Shown here in pieces: positions 8,875-19,601 of a stretch of 64,000 bases of DNA (position 1 is its first letter; the number at the start of each line of letters is the position of its first letter). The stretch is taken from contig NZ_KB822603.1 in NCBI RefSeq assembly GCF_000364625.1, forward strand, positions 124,001 to 188,000, given 5' to 3'. Made by a program: the position numbers and the translations under genes. This DNA is from Pseudomonas thermotolerans DSM 14292 (GTDB lineage Bacteria; Pseudomonadota; Gammaproteobacteria; Pseudomonadales; Pseudomonadaceae). Under the pieces are notes generated by a model. That model searched no databases. It worked only from the letters and a program-made list of their open reading frames with translations, and had not been told where the DNA came from.

Positions 8875-10590
8875 ATGCGTACCAGTCAGTTTCTGCTCTC
8901 CACCCTGAAAGAAACCCCTGCCGATGCCGTGGTCATCAGCCACAAACTGATGCTGCGGGCCGGGATGATCCGCAAGCTGGCCTCGGGCCTCTACACCTGG
9001 CTGCCCATGGGTCTGCGGGTGCTGCGCAAGGTGGAACGGGTGGTCCGCGAGGAAATGAACGCCGCCGGCGCCATCGAGGTGCTGATGCCGGCCATCCAGC
9101 CCGCCGAGCTGTGGCAGGAGTCCGGCCGCTGGGAGCAGTACGGCCCCGAGCTGCTGCGCGTGAAGGACCGCCACGACCGCGACTTCTGCGTCGGCCCGAC
9201 CCACGAGGAAGTCATCACCGACCTGATGCGCAACGAGCTGTCCAGCTACAAACAGCTGCCCATCAATCTGTACCAGATCCAGACCAAGTTCCGTGACGAG
9301 ATCCGCCCGCGCTTCGGCCTGATGCGCGGACGCGAGTTCATCATGAAGGACGCCTACTCCTTCCATCTGAGCCAGGCCTCCCTGCAGGAAACCTACGACC
9401 GTATGCACCAGGCATACTGCAACGTGTTCACTCGCCTGGGCCTCGACTTCCGCCCCGTGCAGGCCGACACCGGCTCCATCGGCGGCACAGGTTCCCACGA
9501 GTTCCACGTCCTGGCCGAGTCCGGCGAGGACGCCATCGTATTCAGCGACAGCTCCGACTACGCCGCCAACATCGAGAAGGCCGAGGCCATCCCGCGGGAG
9601 AAGGAACGCGCCGCCGCCAGCGAAGAGATGCGCCTGGTCGACACCCCCAACGTGAAGACCATCGCCGACCTGGTGGAAGGCTTCAACCTGCCCATCGAGA
9701 AGACCATCAAGACTCTGGTGGTGCATGGTGCCGAGCCAGGCACCCTGGTCGCCCTGATCGTCCGCGGCGACCACGAGCTGAACGAGATCAAGGCAGCCAA
9801 CCACGAGAAGGTCGCCAGCCCCCTGGTGTTCGCCTCGGAAGCCGAGATCCGCGCCGCCATCGGCGCCGGGCCCGGCTCCCTGGGCCCGGTGAACCTGCCG
9901 ATCCCCTGCATCATCGACCGCTCGGTGGCGCTGATGAGCGACTTCGCCGCCGGTGCCAACATCGACGACAAGCACTACCTGGGCGTCAACTGGGAACGCG
10001 ACCTGCCGCTGCCGGAAGTCGCCGACCTGCGCAACGTGGTGGCCGGCGACCCGAGCCCGGACGGCAAGGGCACCCTAGTGATCCGCCGCGGCATCGAGGT
10101 GGGCCACATCTTCCAGCTCGGTACCAAGTACAGCCAAGCGATGAACTGCACGGTGATGGATGAAAACGGCAAGCCGACGGTGCTAACCATGGGCTGCTAC
10201 GGCATCGGCGTCTCCCGCGTGGTGGCCGCCGCCATCGAGCAGAACCACGACGAACGCGGCATCATCTGGAACGACGTGCTGGCGCCCTTCCAGATCGCCC
10301 TGGTGCCGCTGCGCTACGAGAACGAGGAAGTCCGCGCCACCACCGACAAGCTCTACGCGGACCTCACCGCCGCCGGCTTCGAGGTCCTGCTGGACGACCG
10401 TGACAAGAAGACCAGCCCCGGCATCAAGTTCGCCGACATGGAGCTGATCGGCATCCCGCACCGCATCGTGGTCAGCGATCGCGGCCTGGCCGACGGTAAC
10501 GTCGAGTACAAGAGCCGGCGCGAGACCGAGCCGCAGCTCGTCCCCCTCGCCGAGATCCTGTCGTTCATCCAGGGCCGCGTCGCGCGCTGA
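8875..10590 (+). CDS. proS: prolyl-tRNA synthetase
   Basis: Class II aminoacyl-tRNA synthetase of 571 residues that charges tRNA-Pro with proline. Visible are the class II core with GPTHEE (108-113) and motif 2 [17 protein letters not shown] (139-155), TGSIGG, an inserted editing domain (about 225-405) that would clear Ala-tRNA-Pro, the motif 3 region GCYGIGVSR, and the C-terminal anticodon-binding domain. This is the long bacterial form with editing domain. It is downstream of the porin terminator, so it has its own promoter, and is followed after 13 bases by a lipoprotein gene. Confidence 0.98.
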   Translation: MRTSQFLLSTLKETPADAVVISHKLMLRAGMIRKLASGLYTWLPMGLRVLRKVERVVREEMNAAGAIEVLMPAIQPAELWQESGRWEQYGPELLRVKDRHDRDFCVGPTHEEVITDLMRNELSSYKQLPINLYQIQTKFRDEIRPRFGLMRGREFIMKDAYSFHLSQASLQETYDRMHQAYCNVFTRLGLDFRPVQADTGSIGGTGSHEFHVLAESGEDAIVFSDSSDYAANIEKAEAIPREKERAAASEEMRLVDTPNVKTIADLVEGFNLPIEKTIKTLVVHGAEPGTLVALIVRGDHELNEIKAANHEKVASPLVFASEAEIRAAIGAGPGSLGPVNLPIPCIIDRSVALMSDFAAGANIDDKHYLGVNWERDLPLPEVADLRNVVAGDPSPDGKGTLVIRRGIEVGHIFQLGTKYSQAMNCTVMDENGKPTVLTMGCYGIGVSRVVAAAIEQNHDERGIIWNDVLAPFQIALVPLRYENEEVRATTDKLYADLTAAGFEVLLDDRDKKTSPGIKFADMELIGIPHRIVVSDRGLADGNVEYKSRRETEPQLVPLAEILSFIQGRVAR

Positions 10591-10603
10591 TCCACGAGCC
10601 ATC

Positions 10604-11554
10604 ATGTTCGCACCCAGTCCCCTTCGCCTCGGCGCCGCCCTGTGCGGCGCCCTGCTGCTCAGCGCCTGCGCCAACCACTTGCCGCAACGCAGCGAGCACG
10701 AGGAGCGTGTCGAGCGCAAGCTGCTCGACCACCATCTGGTGATCGAGACCGGCGAACCCCGCATTCTGGAGCTGCCGCAGCGGCGCATCCGGGTCATCGA
10801 CCAGAAGACCTTCGAGGTCACCGAGTACGAGGTGACCCGCCGCTACGACCGCTACACTCCCTACCAGCCCTGGCGCGAGCTCTACGAGATCCCCCTGGGC
10901 GCGGTGGCGATAGTCGCCGGCGTCGCCGCCAACCTGGTCAACATCGTAGCCCTCGGCAACCTGCCGGACAGCGTCACCCACGGCTGGTTCGGCTACGGCA
11001 TCGACGGCCTCAACCCCTTCATGAACGTACAGTCCAACGGCCGCTCCCAGCAGAACCTGGCACGGATCGAGGAAAAGCAGCTGGACCAGCGCACCGAGCA
11101 CACCAGTCTGCCCTGGGCCGAACGCCCGGTGCTGGTCAAGGCCGGCAAGGAAACCCACGAGCTGAGCACCGATCACAACGGCATCCTGCGCCTAAACCTG
11201 CTCGACAGCCCCTTCGCCGACCAGGACGTCGGGCGCATCGGCACCCTCCAGCTGAGCGTCGAGGACCCGCAGGACAACGTCCGTGCCGAGGCCACCCTGG
11301 CGGTCAGCCGGACCCTGCGCGGCAAGCTGCGCGAGGCCCACGACCTGATCTACGAGGATCTGGAAGACGACGACGTGGAGCAGTGGGTGCACCGGGTCAA
11401 GCGCCTGGCCGAGCTGGGCCTGGAGGAAGAAGCCAGCGAGCTGGAGCAGAGCCTGATCGAGCTGACCCGCAACGACCCGGAACTCCAGCAGGAATTCCTG
11501 CAGACCCTGCTGCGCGACGCCGGCCGCCTGGCCGCCGACCCCGGCGTCAACTGA
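10604..11554 (+). CDS. putative lipoprotein of unknown function
   Basis: Protein of 316 residues with a lipoprotein signal: a hydrophobic core and lipobox LLSAC, with the lipidated Cys at residue 22. A second hydrophobic stretch lies at about 100-122 (PLGAVAIVAGVAANLVNIVAL). The C-terminal third is helical and very acidic (EDLEDDDVEQ). I recognise no domain. It starts 13 bases after proS and is probably in the same operon; a gene of unknown function beside proS is conserved in other pseudomonads as far as I recall. Confidence 0.8.
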   Translation: MFAPSPLRLGAALCGALLLSACANHLPQRSEHEERVERKLLDHHLVIETGEPRILELPQRRIRVIDQKTFEVTEYEVTRRYDRYTPYQPWRELYEIPLGAVAIVAGVAANLVNIVALGNLPDSVTHGWFGYGIDGLNPFMNVQSNGRSQQNLARIEEKQLDQRTEHTSLPWAERPVLVKAGKETHELSTDHNGILRLNLLDSPFADQDVGRIGTLQLSVEDPQDNVRAEATLAVSRTLRGKLREAHDLIYEDLEDDDVEQWVHRVKRLAELGLEEEASELEQSLIELTRNDPELQQEFLQTLLRDAGRLAADPGVN

Positions 11555-11572
11555 TTCCCCGCCAGCGGCGCC

Positions 11573-12931
11573 CTAGGCGCCGCTCACCAGCTGCCGCGCC
11601 AGCCGGTTGTGGCGCTCCAGCAACCGGGGCAGATCGACGTTGGTCAGCTGACCGTCGCGCACCACCACCCTGCCGTTGATAACGCTGTGCGACACCTGGG
11701 TCGGCGCGCAGAACACCAGCGCCGCCAGCGGGTCGTGCAGCGCCCCGGCAAAGGCGATCTGCCGCAGGTCGAAGGCCACGAAGTCGGCCGCCATGCCCGG
11801 CGCCAGCGCGCCAATGTCATCCCGATTGAGCACCCTGGCGCCGCCCAGGGTGGCGATCTCCAGCGCCTCTCGGGCAGTCATGGCGTCCGGGCCGAAGCCG
11901 ACGCGTTGCAGCAGCAAGGCCTGGCGCACCTCGCCGATCATGGTCGCCCCGTCATTGGAGGCCGAGCCGTCTACCCCCAGGCCTACCGGTACCCCGGCAT
12001 CGCGCATCTGTCGCACCGGTGCGATCCCCGAGGCCAGGCGCATGTTCGAGCAGGGACAGTGCGCCACACCGGTGCCGGTGCGGGCGAACAGCTCGATGCC
12101 GGGCTGGTCGAGCTGCACGCAGTGGGCATGCCAGACATCGTGGCCGACCCAGCCGAGATCCTCGGCGTACTCGGCCGGGGTCATGCCGAACTTCTCGCGG
12201 CTGTAGGCCACGTCCTTGAGGTTCTCGGCCAGATGGGTGTGCAACGACACCCCGTAATGGCGCGCCAGCGCCGCCGCCTCGCGCATCAGCTCGCGGCTCA
12301 CCGAGAACGGCGAACAGGGCGCCACCACCACGCGCAGCATGGCGGCATGGGAGGCGTCGTGGTAGTCCTCGATCAGCCGCTGCGACTCGCGGAGGATGTC
12401 CGCCTCCCTCTCCACCACCGCATCCGGCGGCAGGCCGCCCTGGCTACGGCCCACGCTCATGCTGCCACGCGCGGCGTGAAAGCGCATGCCGATCTCCCGT
12501 GCGGCGTGGATGCTGTCGTCCAGACGGCAGCCATTGGGATAGATGTACAGGTGGTCGCTCGTGGTGGTGCAGCCGGAGAGGATCAGCTCGGCCATCGCCG
12601 TCTGGGTCGACACCTCGATCATCTCCGGGGTCAGGCCGGCCCAGATCGGGTAGAGGCTGGTCAGCCAGTTGAACAGCTCGCCGTCCTGAGCCGCCGGCAC
12701 CGCACGGGTGAGGCTCTGGTACATGTGGTGGTGGGTGTTGACCAGCCCGGGGATGACGATGTGGCCCTGCATGTCGAGCACCTCGTCGGCGCTGGCCGGC
12801 AGCTCGGCGCTGGGTCCGACCTGGACGATCAGGTTGTCCTCGACGTACAGGCCGCCCTGGGTGATCTCGCGGCGCTGGCCGTCCATGGTCACCAGCAGGT
12901 CGGCGTTCTTTACGAGCAGAGTCTTGGGCAT
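11573..12931 (-). CDS. 8-oxoguanine deaminase (amidohydrolase family)
   Basis: Metal-dependent amidohydrolase of 452 residues. A small N- and C-terminal beta domain flanks a TIM barrel with the metal ligands HHH (H67 and H69 of the HxH pair), a later LHTHLAE histidine, HAHC, and the metal-binding Asp in GVDGSASND. The sequence closely resembles the group shown to deaminate 8-oxoguanine to urate (P. aeruginosa PA0142) rather than atrazine or guanine deaminases; this assignment is from memory of the family. It is downstream of moaA on the same strand with a 106-base gap and has its own AGGAGG ribosome site. Making urate would feed the purine route suggested by the neighbouring gcl genes. Confidence 0.85.
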   Translation of the reverse strand: MPKTLLVKNADLLVTMDGQRREITQGGLYVEDNLIVQVGPSAELPASADEVLDMQGHIVIPGLVNTHHHMYQSLTRAVPAAQDGELFNWLTSLYPIWAGLTPEMIEVSTQTAMAELILSGCTTTSDHLYIYPNGCRLDDSIHAAREIGMRFHAARGSMSVGRSQGGLPPDAVVEREADILRESQRLIEDYHDASHAAMLRVVVAPCSPFSVSRELMREAAALARHYGVSLHTHLAENLKDVAYSREKFGMTPAEYAEDLGWVGHDVWHAHCVQLDQPGIELFARTGTGVAHCPCSNMRLASGIAPVRQMRDAGVPVGLGVDGSASNDGATMIGEVRQALLLQRVGFGPDAMTAREALEIATLGGARVLNRDDIGALAPGMAADFVAFDLRQIAFAGALHDPLAALVFCAPTQVSHSVINGRVVVRDGQLTNVDLPRLLERHNRLARQLVSGA

Positions 12932-13037
12932 GGTGGCTCCTCCTGGGATGCGCAGACGGAAAGGGGGCTTGCGCCGCGCAACGCCAGGCGGCTCGCGAAG
13001 CGCGGGAAGGATTTCGGGATTGGCGGCCGGGTGGCGC

Positions 13038-14033
13038 TCAGCCGCCGGTCATGCTCATGAAGCGCACCACCTGCACCTGCTGGTCCGCCTCGAAATGGTG
13101 GCGTTCCGGCTTGAGCCTGAGCGCGTCGATCAACGCTGCGCGCAGCCGCCCGGCGTCACCGGGATGGCGGCGGATCAGCGACTTGAGGTCCAGGGCGCCC
13201 TCGTGCCCCAGGCAGAGCACCAGCTTGCCTTCGGCAGTGACCCGTACGCGATTGCAGTCGCTGCAGAAGTTGCGGCTGTGCGGCGAGATGAAGCCGACCC
13301 GGGTATCGCTGCCGGCCACCTGCCAGTAGCGCGACGGTCCGCCGGTCCGGTAGCTGCTCGGCAGCAGCATGAAGCGCTCGGCCAGCCGCGCGCGCACCTC
13401 TTCGCTGGTACACAGGGTCACCTTGCGCTCGTGGCTGGAAATGCTGCCCAGCGGCATCTCCTCGATGAAGCTGATGTCCAGGCCCTGCTCCACCGCAAAG
13501 GCCACCAGCTCCTGCACCTCGTCGTCGTTGCGCCCCTTCTGTACCACGCAGTTCAGCTTGATGCGCCGAAAGCCGGCACGGCGCGCCGCAGCGATGCCGG
13601 CCAGCACCTGGTCGAGACGGTCGCGGCGGGTGAAGGCGGCGAAGCGCTCGCGGCGCAGCGAGTCGAGACTGACGTTCAAACGGCTGACACCGGCGGCGCG
13701 CAGCTCGCCGGCCAGCTGTGCCAGCTGCGAACCGTTGGTAGTGATCGACAGATCCTCCAGCTCCTCGCGGGCGCCGAGACGGCGCAGCAGGTCCACCAGG
13801 TTACGGCGTACCAGCGGCTCGCCGCCGGTGATGCGGATGCGCCGCACGCCCAGGCCGATGAAGGCGTCGGCCACGCTGTAGAGCTCTTCGAGGGTGAGGA
13901 TCTGCGCACGTGGGGCGAAGACCATGTCCTCGCTCATGCAGTAGGTGCAGCGGAAGTCGCAGCGGTCGGTGACCGACAGGCGCAGATAGGTGATGCGCCG
14001 GCCGAAGGGGTCGAGCAAAGCCTTGTCTTGCAT
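13038..14033 (-). CDS. moaA: GTP 3',8-cyclase MoaA (molybdenum cofactor synthesis)
   Basis: Radical SAM enzyme of 331 residues that converts GTP to the cyclic precursor of pyranopterin, the first step of molybdenum cofactor synthesis. The N-terminal 4Fe-4S motif CxxxCxxC is present (C25, C29, C32). The second cluster uses FCSDC and a later Cys (LVLC). The C-terminus ends in the essential Gly-Gly. The ATG at 14033 gives family length; the frame extends 116 codons upstream into the divergent promoter region and is not plausible there. A purine-degradation setting is sensible because xanthine dehydrogenase needs this cofactor, but that gene is not in the window. Confidence 0.95.
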   Translation of the reverse strand: MQDKALLDPFGRRITYLRLSVTDRCDFRCTYCMSEDMVFAPRAQILTLEELYSVADAFIGLGVRRIRITGGEPLVRRNLVDLLRRLGAREELEDLSITTNGSQLAQLAGELRAAGVSRLNVSLDSLRRERFAAFTRRDRLDQVLAGIAAARRAGFRRIKLNCVVQKGRNDDEVQELVAFAVEQGLDISFIEEMPLGSISSHERKVTLCTSEEVRARLAERFMLLPSSYRTGGPSRYWQVAGSDTRVGFISPHSRNFCSDCNRVRVTAEGKLVLCLGHEGALDLKSLIRRHPGDAGRLRAALIDALRLKPERHHFEADQQVQVVRFMSMTGG

Positions 14034-14114
14034 CTTGTTGTCTTGCCGCAGCACGCGCCGGAACGGGACTTCCGGCGACATGGACGGATGGCCCATAAGA
14101 ACAGAAAGCGGGAA

Positions 14115-14125
14115 TTTTGTATACA
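14115..14125. promoter_or_regulatory. operator-like element, copy 1
   Basis: TTTTGTATACA, containing the palindrome TGTATACA, lies between divergent moaA and the TetR-type regulator gene. The same 11 bases recur twice before gcl. In such a GC-rich sequence this is unlikely to be chance. The cognate regulator is not known from sequence. Confidence 0.6.
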
Positions 14126-14253
14126 TCCTGTTGGAAATTTTTCCCGCAAGAGCCGTCTGGCCGCGCGGTTGAGCGTCCGAAGAACCCGGTGCTACCATGC
14201 CCAACCGCCATTCGCCGCCCAGCGGCGGCCCATACAGAGAACCATCGGGGCTT

Positions 14254-14892
14254 ATGAGCAGCATTCGCGAGCGCAACAAACAACTGATCCTGCGCGCGGC
14301 CAGCGAGGAATTCGCCGAAAAGGGCTTCGCCGCCACCAAGACCAGCGACATCGCCGCCAAGGCCGGCCTGCCGAAACCCAACGTCTACTACTACTTCAAG
14401 TCCAAGGAAAACCTCTACCGCGAAGTGCTGGAAAGCATCATCGAGCCGTTGCTCGCCGCCTCGGCGCCCTTCAACCGCGACGGCCACCCCTACCACGTCC
14501 TGCGCGACTACATCCGCTCGAAGATCCGCATCTCCCGCGAGCTGCCCCATGCCTCCAAGGTGTTCGCCAGCGAGATCATGCACGGCGCGCCACACCTCTC
14601 CGCCGAGCAGATCGAACAGCTCAACGCCCAGGCCAACCACAACATCGCCTGTATTCAGCGCTGGGTGGACCAGGGCCTGATGGCCCGGATCGATCCGCGC
14701 CACCTGCTGTTCAGCATCTGGGCGGCGACCCAGACCTACGCCGACTTCGACTGGCAGATCTCGGTGGTGACCGGCAAGGCACGGCTGGACGACAGCGACT
14801 ACGAGACCGCCGCCGAGACCATCATCCGCCTGGTACTCAAAGGCTGCGAGGTAGCCGAGCCGGAGAGCGAGGAACAGGTGCAGAGCGCCTGA
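14254..14892 (+). CDS. TetR family regulator, RutR-like
   Basis: Protein of 212 residues: an N-terminal helix-turn-helix (about 10-55, with TSDIAAKAGLPKPNVYYYF as recognition region) and a ligand-binding domain resembling E. coli RutR (residues like SRELPHASKVFASEIMHGAP and LLFSIWAATQTYADF). RutR senses uracil or thymine and controls pyrimidine and purine genes. Here the gene is divergent from moaA and next to gcl, so it is the first candidate to bind the TTTTGTATACA elements. I chose the ATG at 14254; the frame upstream includes 19 codons of promoter-like sequence. Confidence 0.87.
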   Translation: MSSIRERNKQLILRAASEEFAEKGFAATKTSDIAAKAGLPKPNVYYYFKSKENLYREVLESIIEPLLAASAPFNRDGHPYHVLRDYIRSKIRISRELPHASKVFASEIMHGAPHLSAEQIEQLNAQANHNIACIQRWVDQGLMARIDPRHLLFSIWAATQTYADFDWQISVVTGKARLDDSDYETAAETIIRLVLKGCEVAEPESEEQVQSA

Positions 14893-14945
14893 TCCGCCCC
14901 CCCCCCCTGAAGGCCGGCAAGCGGCCCCCTCCCCGCCCTTCGCAT

Positions 14946-15386
14946 TCAGGCCGCCACCCCGGCGTCGGCCTGCAACCCCAGCGCTTCCACCGCACTGACC
15001 GCACACTGCTCGTCGATGTCCGAGGTGTCGCCACTGATGCCCACGGCGCCGATCACCGCCCCGGCCGCATCGCGAATCAGCACCCCACCCGGCGCCGGCA
15101 CCAGCCGGCCGTCGGCCAGGGCGTTCGCGGCGCCGATGAACGCCGGCCGCTGCTGGGCGTCGGCGGCGATCAGCCGCGAGCCCTTGCCCAGCGCCAGTGC
15201 GCCCCAGGCCTTGCCGATGGCGATCTGCGGGCGCAGCAGGCTCGCCCCATCCTCGCGGAGCAGGACGATCAGATGCCCGCCGACATCTAGCACGGCGGTG
15301 GTCAAAGGCGCAGCGCGCCGCTCGCGGCCGGTCGCCAGGGCCCGCTGGGCGATGGCGGTGGCGGTTTCCAGATTCAGGGTGCTCAT
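14946..15386 (-). CDS. GlcG/HbpS family protein (DUF336)
   Basis: Small 146-residue protein of the GlcG/HbpS family, which occurs beside glycolate and glyoxylate genes. Typical features are the N-terminal helix followed by AVLDVGGHLIVLLREDGA, and the C-terminal IGAVGISGDTSDIDEQCA. Function is uncertain; some members bind haem or cobalamin, others look structural. It is divergent from gcl across a 326-base promoter region. The start at 15386 fits the family; 39 codons upstream in frame lie in non-coding sequence. Confidence 0.85.
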   Translation of the reverse strand: MSTLNLETATAIAQRALATGRERRAAPLTTAVLDVGGHLIVLLREDGASLLRPQIAIGKAWGALALGKGSRLIAADAQQRPAFIGAANALADGRLVPAPGGVLIRDAAGAVIGAVGISGDTSDIDEQCAVSAVEALGLQADAGVAA

Positions 15387-15536
15387 CGTCTTTCTGCCTC
15401 TTGCTTGTAATGGATAGGGGATTCCCAGGCCCCGCCATGGGCGGCGATGGTGCGCCCGTGATGGCGTCCTGACAGGGATTTTCCCAGTATCCATCCGATA
15501 CATAAAAATTCAATATTTACATACAATAAAAATTAT

Positions 15537-15547
15537 TTTTGTATACA
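15537..15547. promoter_or_regulatory. operator-like element, copy 2
   Basis: TTTTGTATACA again, in the AT-rich region between the GlcG/HbpS-type gene and gcl. A degenerate copy (TTACATACAA) lies at 15517-15526. Confidence 0.6.
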
Positions 15548-15675
15548 TGTTTGCCATCAGCTTGCCATACACCCACGCAAGCTGTGCTTTTCATGGCCAT
15601 CAACCATCTATCGACCTTTGATCAGAAAAGTGGTTGACCGCCCGGTCGAGCCATGCATAGAATCCGGCAAGCACT

Positions 15676-15686
15676 TTTTGTATACA
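15676..15686. promoter_or_regulatory. operator-like element, copy 3
   Basis: TTTTGTATACA; here the palindrome extends to TTGTATACAA (15678-15687). It ends 26 bases before the gcl start codon, a position suited to repression. Confidence 0.6.
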
Positions 15687-15712
15687 ATCTAAAAACAAAA
15701 GAGGCACAAAAA

Positions 15713-17488
15713 ATGGCCAGAATGAGAGCAATCGAAGCGGCGGTGCTGGTGATGCGCCGCGAGGGCATCGACACCGCCTTCGGCATTCCCGGCGCGGCGA
15801 TCAACCCGCTGTATGCCGCCCTCAAGAAACTCGGTGGTATCGACCACATCCTGGCCCGTCACGTCGAGGGCGCCTCGCACATGGCCGAGGGCTACACCCG
15901 TGCCAAGCCCGGCAACATAGGTGTGTGCATCGGCACTTCCGGCCCGGCCGGCACCGACATGGTCACCGGCCTCTACTCGGCCAGCGCCGACTCCATCCCG
16001 ATCCTCTGCATCACCGGCCAGGCGCCGCGCGCCCGCCTGCACAAGGAAGACTTCCAGGCGGTGGACATCACCAGCATCGTCAAGCCGGTCACCAAATGGG
16101 CGACCACTGTGCTGGAGCCCGGCCAGGTGCCCTACGCCTTCCAGAAGGCCTTCTACGAGATGCGCAGCGGCCGCCCCGGGCCGGTGCTGATCGACCTGCC
16201 GTTCGACGTGCAGATGGCCGAGATCGAGTTCGACATCGACGCCTACGAGCCGCTACCGCTGATCAAGCCGGCCGCCACCCGGGCCCAGGCGGAGAAGGCC
16301 ATCAGCCTGCTGAACGCCGCCGAACGGCCGCTGATCGTCGCCGGCGGCGGCATCATCAACGCCGACGCCTCGGCCAAGCTGGTGGAGTTCGCCGAGCTGG
16401 TCGGCGTGCCGGTGATCCCTACCCTGATGGGCTGGGGCTGCATCCCCGACGACCACCGCCTGATGGCCGGCATGGTCGGCCTGCAGACCTCGCACCGCTA
16501 CGGCAATGCCACCCTGCTGGAGTCCGACCTGGTGTTCGGCATCGGCAACCGCTGGGCCAACCGCCACACCGGCTCGGTGGAGGTCTACACCCAGGGCCGC
16601 ACCTTCATCCATGTGGACATAGAGCCGACCCAGATCGGCCGGGTGTTCACCCCGGATCTGGGCATAGTCTCGGACGCCGGCCTGGCCCTGGACGCCTTCA
16701 TCGAGGTGGCCCGGGAATGGCAGGCCGCCGGCCGTCTCAAGGACCGCAGCGCCTGGGTCGAGGCCTGCCGCGAGCGCAAGCGCAGCATGCTGCGCAAGAC
16801 CCACTTCGACAACGTGCCGGTCAAGCCGCAGCGGGTCTACGAAGAGATGAACGAGGCCTTCGGCAAGGACACCTGCTACGTCAGCACCATCGGCCTGTCG
16901 CAGATCGCCGGCGCGCAGTTCCTCCACGTCTACAAGCCGCGCCACTGGATCAACTGCGGCCAAGCCGGTCCGCTGGGCTGGACCATCCCGGCCGCCCTGG
17001 GGGTGGTCAAGGCCGACCCGAGCCGCCAGGTGGTGGCGCTGTCCGGCGACTACGACTTCCAGTTCCTGATCGAGGAGCTGGCGGTAGGTGCGCAGTTCAA
17101 CCTGCCGTACATCCACGTGCTGGTGAACAACTCCTACCTCGGCCTGATCCGCCAGGCGCAGCGCGGCTTCGAGATCGACTACTGCGTGCAGCTGTCCTTC
17201 GACAACGTCAACGCCCCGGAAATCAACGGCTATGGCGTGGACCACGTGGCGGTGATCGAGGGGCTGGGCTGCAAGGCGATCCGCGTGTTCGACCCCAACG
17301 AGCTGCAGGGAGCCTTCGCCAAGGCCCGCGAGCTGATGCAGCAGCACCGCGTGCCGGTAGTGGTCGAAGTGATCCTAGAGCGGGTCACCAACATCTCCAT
17401 GGGCACCGAGATCAACGCCATCAACGAGTTCGAGGAGCTGGCCGCCTCTGGCGCCGATGCGCCGACCGCGATCGCCCTGCTGGACTGA
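15713..17488 (+). CDS. gcl: glyoxylate carboligase
   Basis: Thiamine-diphosphate enzyme of 591 residues that joins two glyoxylates to tartronate semialdehyde and CO2. It has the three-domain layout of the acetolactate synthase family, with the cofactor motif GDYDFQF...NN in the C-terminal domain. The residue that is Glu in almost all ThDP enzymes is Val (V51, in ARHVEGA), which is the known hallmark of true Gcl. The ATG at 15713 follows an AGAGG site and gives family length; 20 codons upstream in frame lie in the operator region. It is the first gene of gcl-hyi-glxR-ttuD-pyk. Confidence 0.97.
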   Translation: MARMRAIEAAVLVMRREGIDTAFGIPGAAINPLYAALKKLGGIDHILARHVEGASHMAEGYTRAKPGNIGVCIGTSGPAGTDMVTGLYSASADSIPILCITGQAPRARLHKEDFQAVDITSIVKPVTKWATTVLEPGQVPYAFQKAFYEMRSGRPGPVLIDLPFDVQMAEIEFDIDAYEPLPLIKPAATRAQAEKAISLLNAAERPLIVAGGGIINADASAKLVEFAELVGVPVIPTLMGWGCIPDDHRLMAGMVGLQTSHRYGNATLLESDLVFGIGNRWANRHTGSVEVYTQGRTFIHVDIEPTQIGRVFTPDLGIVSDAGLALDAFIEVAREWQAAGRLKDRSAWVEACRERKRSMLRKTHFDNVPVKPQRVYEEMNEAFGKDTCYVSTIGLSQIAGAQFLHVYKPRHWINCGQAGPLGWTIPAALGVVKADPSRQVVALSGDYDFQFLIEELAVGAQFNLPYIHVLVNNSYLGLIRQAQRGFEIDYCVQLSFDNVNAPEINGYGVDHVAVIEGLGCKAIRVFDPNELQGAFAKARELMQQHRVPVVVEVILERVTNISMGTEINAINEFEELAASGADAPTAIALLD

Positions 17489-17498
17489 CCCCTCCCCC

Positions 17499-17519
17499 CC
17501 CCTGGGAAAGAGCCAGGGG
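17499..17519. repeat. C-rich hairpin in the gcl-hyi spacer
   Basis: A run of Cs leads into CCCCTGG, a seven-base loop and CCAGGGG. It is one of several hairpins that sit after genes of this operon. Confidence 0.5.
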
Positions 17520-17593
17520 AGAGGCCAACCGCTTACCGCTCAACCGCCCGGTGCATGCCGCCGGGCCGGGATGCCACATCGAAGGAGCCAACC

Positions 17594-18376
<783 letters not shown>

Positions 18377-18381
18377 AGTCG

Positions 18382-18410
18382 CCCCTCTCCTTCCCCCCCC
18401 AGGAGAGGGG
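18382..18410. repeat. hairpin in the hyi-glxR spacer
   Basis: A ten-pair perfect stem CCCCTCTCCT / AGGAGAGGGG with an all-pyrimidine loop (a T and eight Cs), 6 bases after the hyi stop codon. No T run follows, so it is not a standard terminator. Confidence 0.6.
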
Positions 18411-18475
18411 TCCGGGCTGCGGGCCCCCGGCATCCGCGGCCCGGCCCTATACCACGACACCAGGAGACCGCTCCC

Positions 18476-19366
18476 ATGGCAAAAATCGGATTCATCGGCA
18501 CCGGCATCATGGGCAAGCCCATGGCCCAGAACCTACAGAAGGCCGGCCACACCCTGTTCCTCTCCGAGCACTACGACCCGGCCCCGGCTGAGCTGCTCGA
18601 AGCCGGCGCCATCGCCCTGGCCAACCCTCGGGAAGTCGCCCAGGAAGCCGAGTTCATCATCATCATGGTCCCGGACACCCCGCAGGTGGAGGACGTGCTG
18701 TTCCGCGAGAACGGCGTGGCCGAAGGCGTCGGCGCCGGCAAGGTGGTGATCGACATGAGCTCCATCTCCCCGTCCGCCACCAAGGTGTTCGCCGAGAAGA
18801 TCAAGGCCACCGGCGCCGCCTACCTGGACGCCCCGGTATCCGGCGGCGAGGTGGGCGCCAAGGCAGCCACCCTGTCGATCATGGTCGGCGGCTGCCCGAA
18901 CGCCTTCGAGCGCGCTCTGCCGCTGTTCCAGGCGATGGGCAAGAACATTACCCGGGTCGGCGGCAACGGCGATGGCCAGACCGCCAAGGTGGCCAACCAG
19001 ATCATCGTTGCCCTGAACATCCAGGCGGTCGCCGAAGCCCTGCTGTTCGCCGCCCGCAACGGCGCCGACCCGGCCAAGGTGCGCGAGGCGCTGATGGGCG
19101 GCTTCGCCAGCTCGAAGATCCTCGAGGTGCATGGCGAGCGCATGATCAAGGGCACCTTCGATCCGGGCTTCCGCATCTCCCTGCACCAGAAGGACCTCAA
19201 CCTGGCGCTCTCCGGCGCCCGCGAGCTGGGCCTCAACCTGCCCAACACCGCCATCGCCCAGCAGGTGTTCAGCACCTGCGCGGCCCTGGGCGGCAGCGGC
19301 TGGGACCACTCGGCGCTGATCAAGGGACTGGAACACATGGCCAACTTCTCGATCCGTCAGGAGTAA
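18476..19366 (+). CDS. glxR: 2-hydroxy-3-oxopropionate (tartronate semialdehyde) reductase
   Basis: NAD(P)-dependent beta-hydroxyacid dehydrogenase of 296 residues that reduces tartronate semialdehyde to glycerate. The N-terminal Rossmann motif IGFIGTGIMGKPM is at residues 4-16. The substrate motif DAPVSGGEVGA and the catalytic Lys in GQTAKVANQ are present. Length and position after hyi fit GlxR. The ribosome site is AGGAG. Confidence 0.95.
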   Translation: MAKIGFIGTGIMGKPMAQNLQKAGHTLFLSEHYDPAPAELLEAGAIALANPREVAQEAEFIIIMVPDTPQVEDVLFRENGVAEGVGAGKVVIDMSSISPSATKVFAEKIKATGAAYLDAPVSGGEVGAKAATLSIMVGGCPNAFERALPLFQAMGKNITRVGGNGDGQTAKVANQIIVALNIQAVAEALLFAARNGADPAKVREALMGGFASSKILEVHGERMIKGTFDPGFRISLHQKDLNLALSGARELGLNLPNTAIAQQVFSTCAALGGSGWDHSALIKGLEHMANFSIRQE

Positions 19367-19506
19367 GGCCGCCCCGTCCGGCAGACCTCGCGCAGGCCCG
19401 GCACTCCCGGCGCGCAACCGACCGCTCCTGGCCACAAGCCGGGTGCCCGGGCGGGCCGGGCTCGCGAGGTTCCGGACGAGCTCGCGGCTCTTTCTACCCT
19501 CTCCCC

Positions 19507-19528
19507 GCCTGCGCCTTCGGGCGCAGGC
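19507..19528. repeat. nine-pair hairpin with TTCG tetraloop
   Basis: GCCTGCGCC-TTCG-GGCGCAGGC is a perfect stem closed by the extra-stable UUCG tetraloop in RNA. A second small inverted repeat follows directly at 19531-19548. Confidence 0.7.
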
Positions 19529-19568
19529 AACAGGCAGCCCGCTGCCTGCGTGGTACCCCTTTCGACCT

Positions 19569-19601
19569 CCCGGCCGGCGGAGTCACGGCCCGCCGGCCGG
19601 G
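19569..19601. repeat. twelve-pair GC-only hairpin
   Basis: CCCGGCCGGCGG pairs perfectly with CCGCCGGCCGGG across nine bases, 135 bases before the ttuD start. Confidence 0.7.

Noticed and set aside
14893..14945. C-rich stretch between the TetR-type and GlcG-type genes as a terminator
   Set aside because: No convincing stem with a T run on either strand could be drawn.
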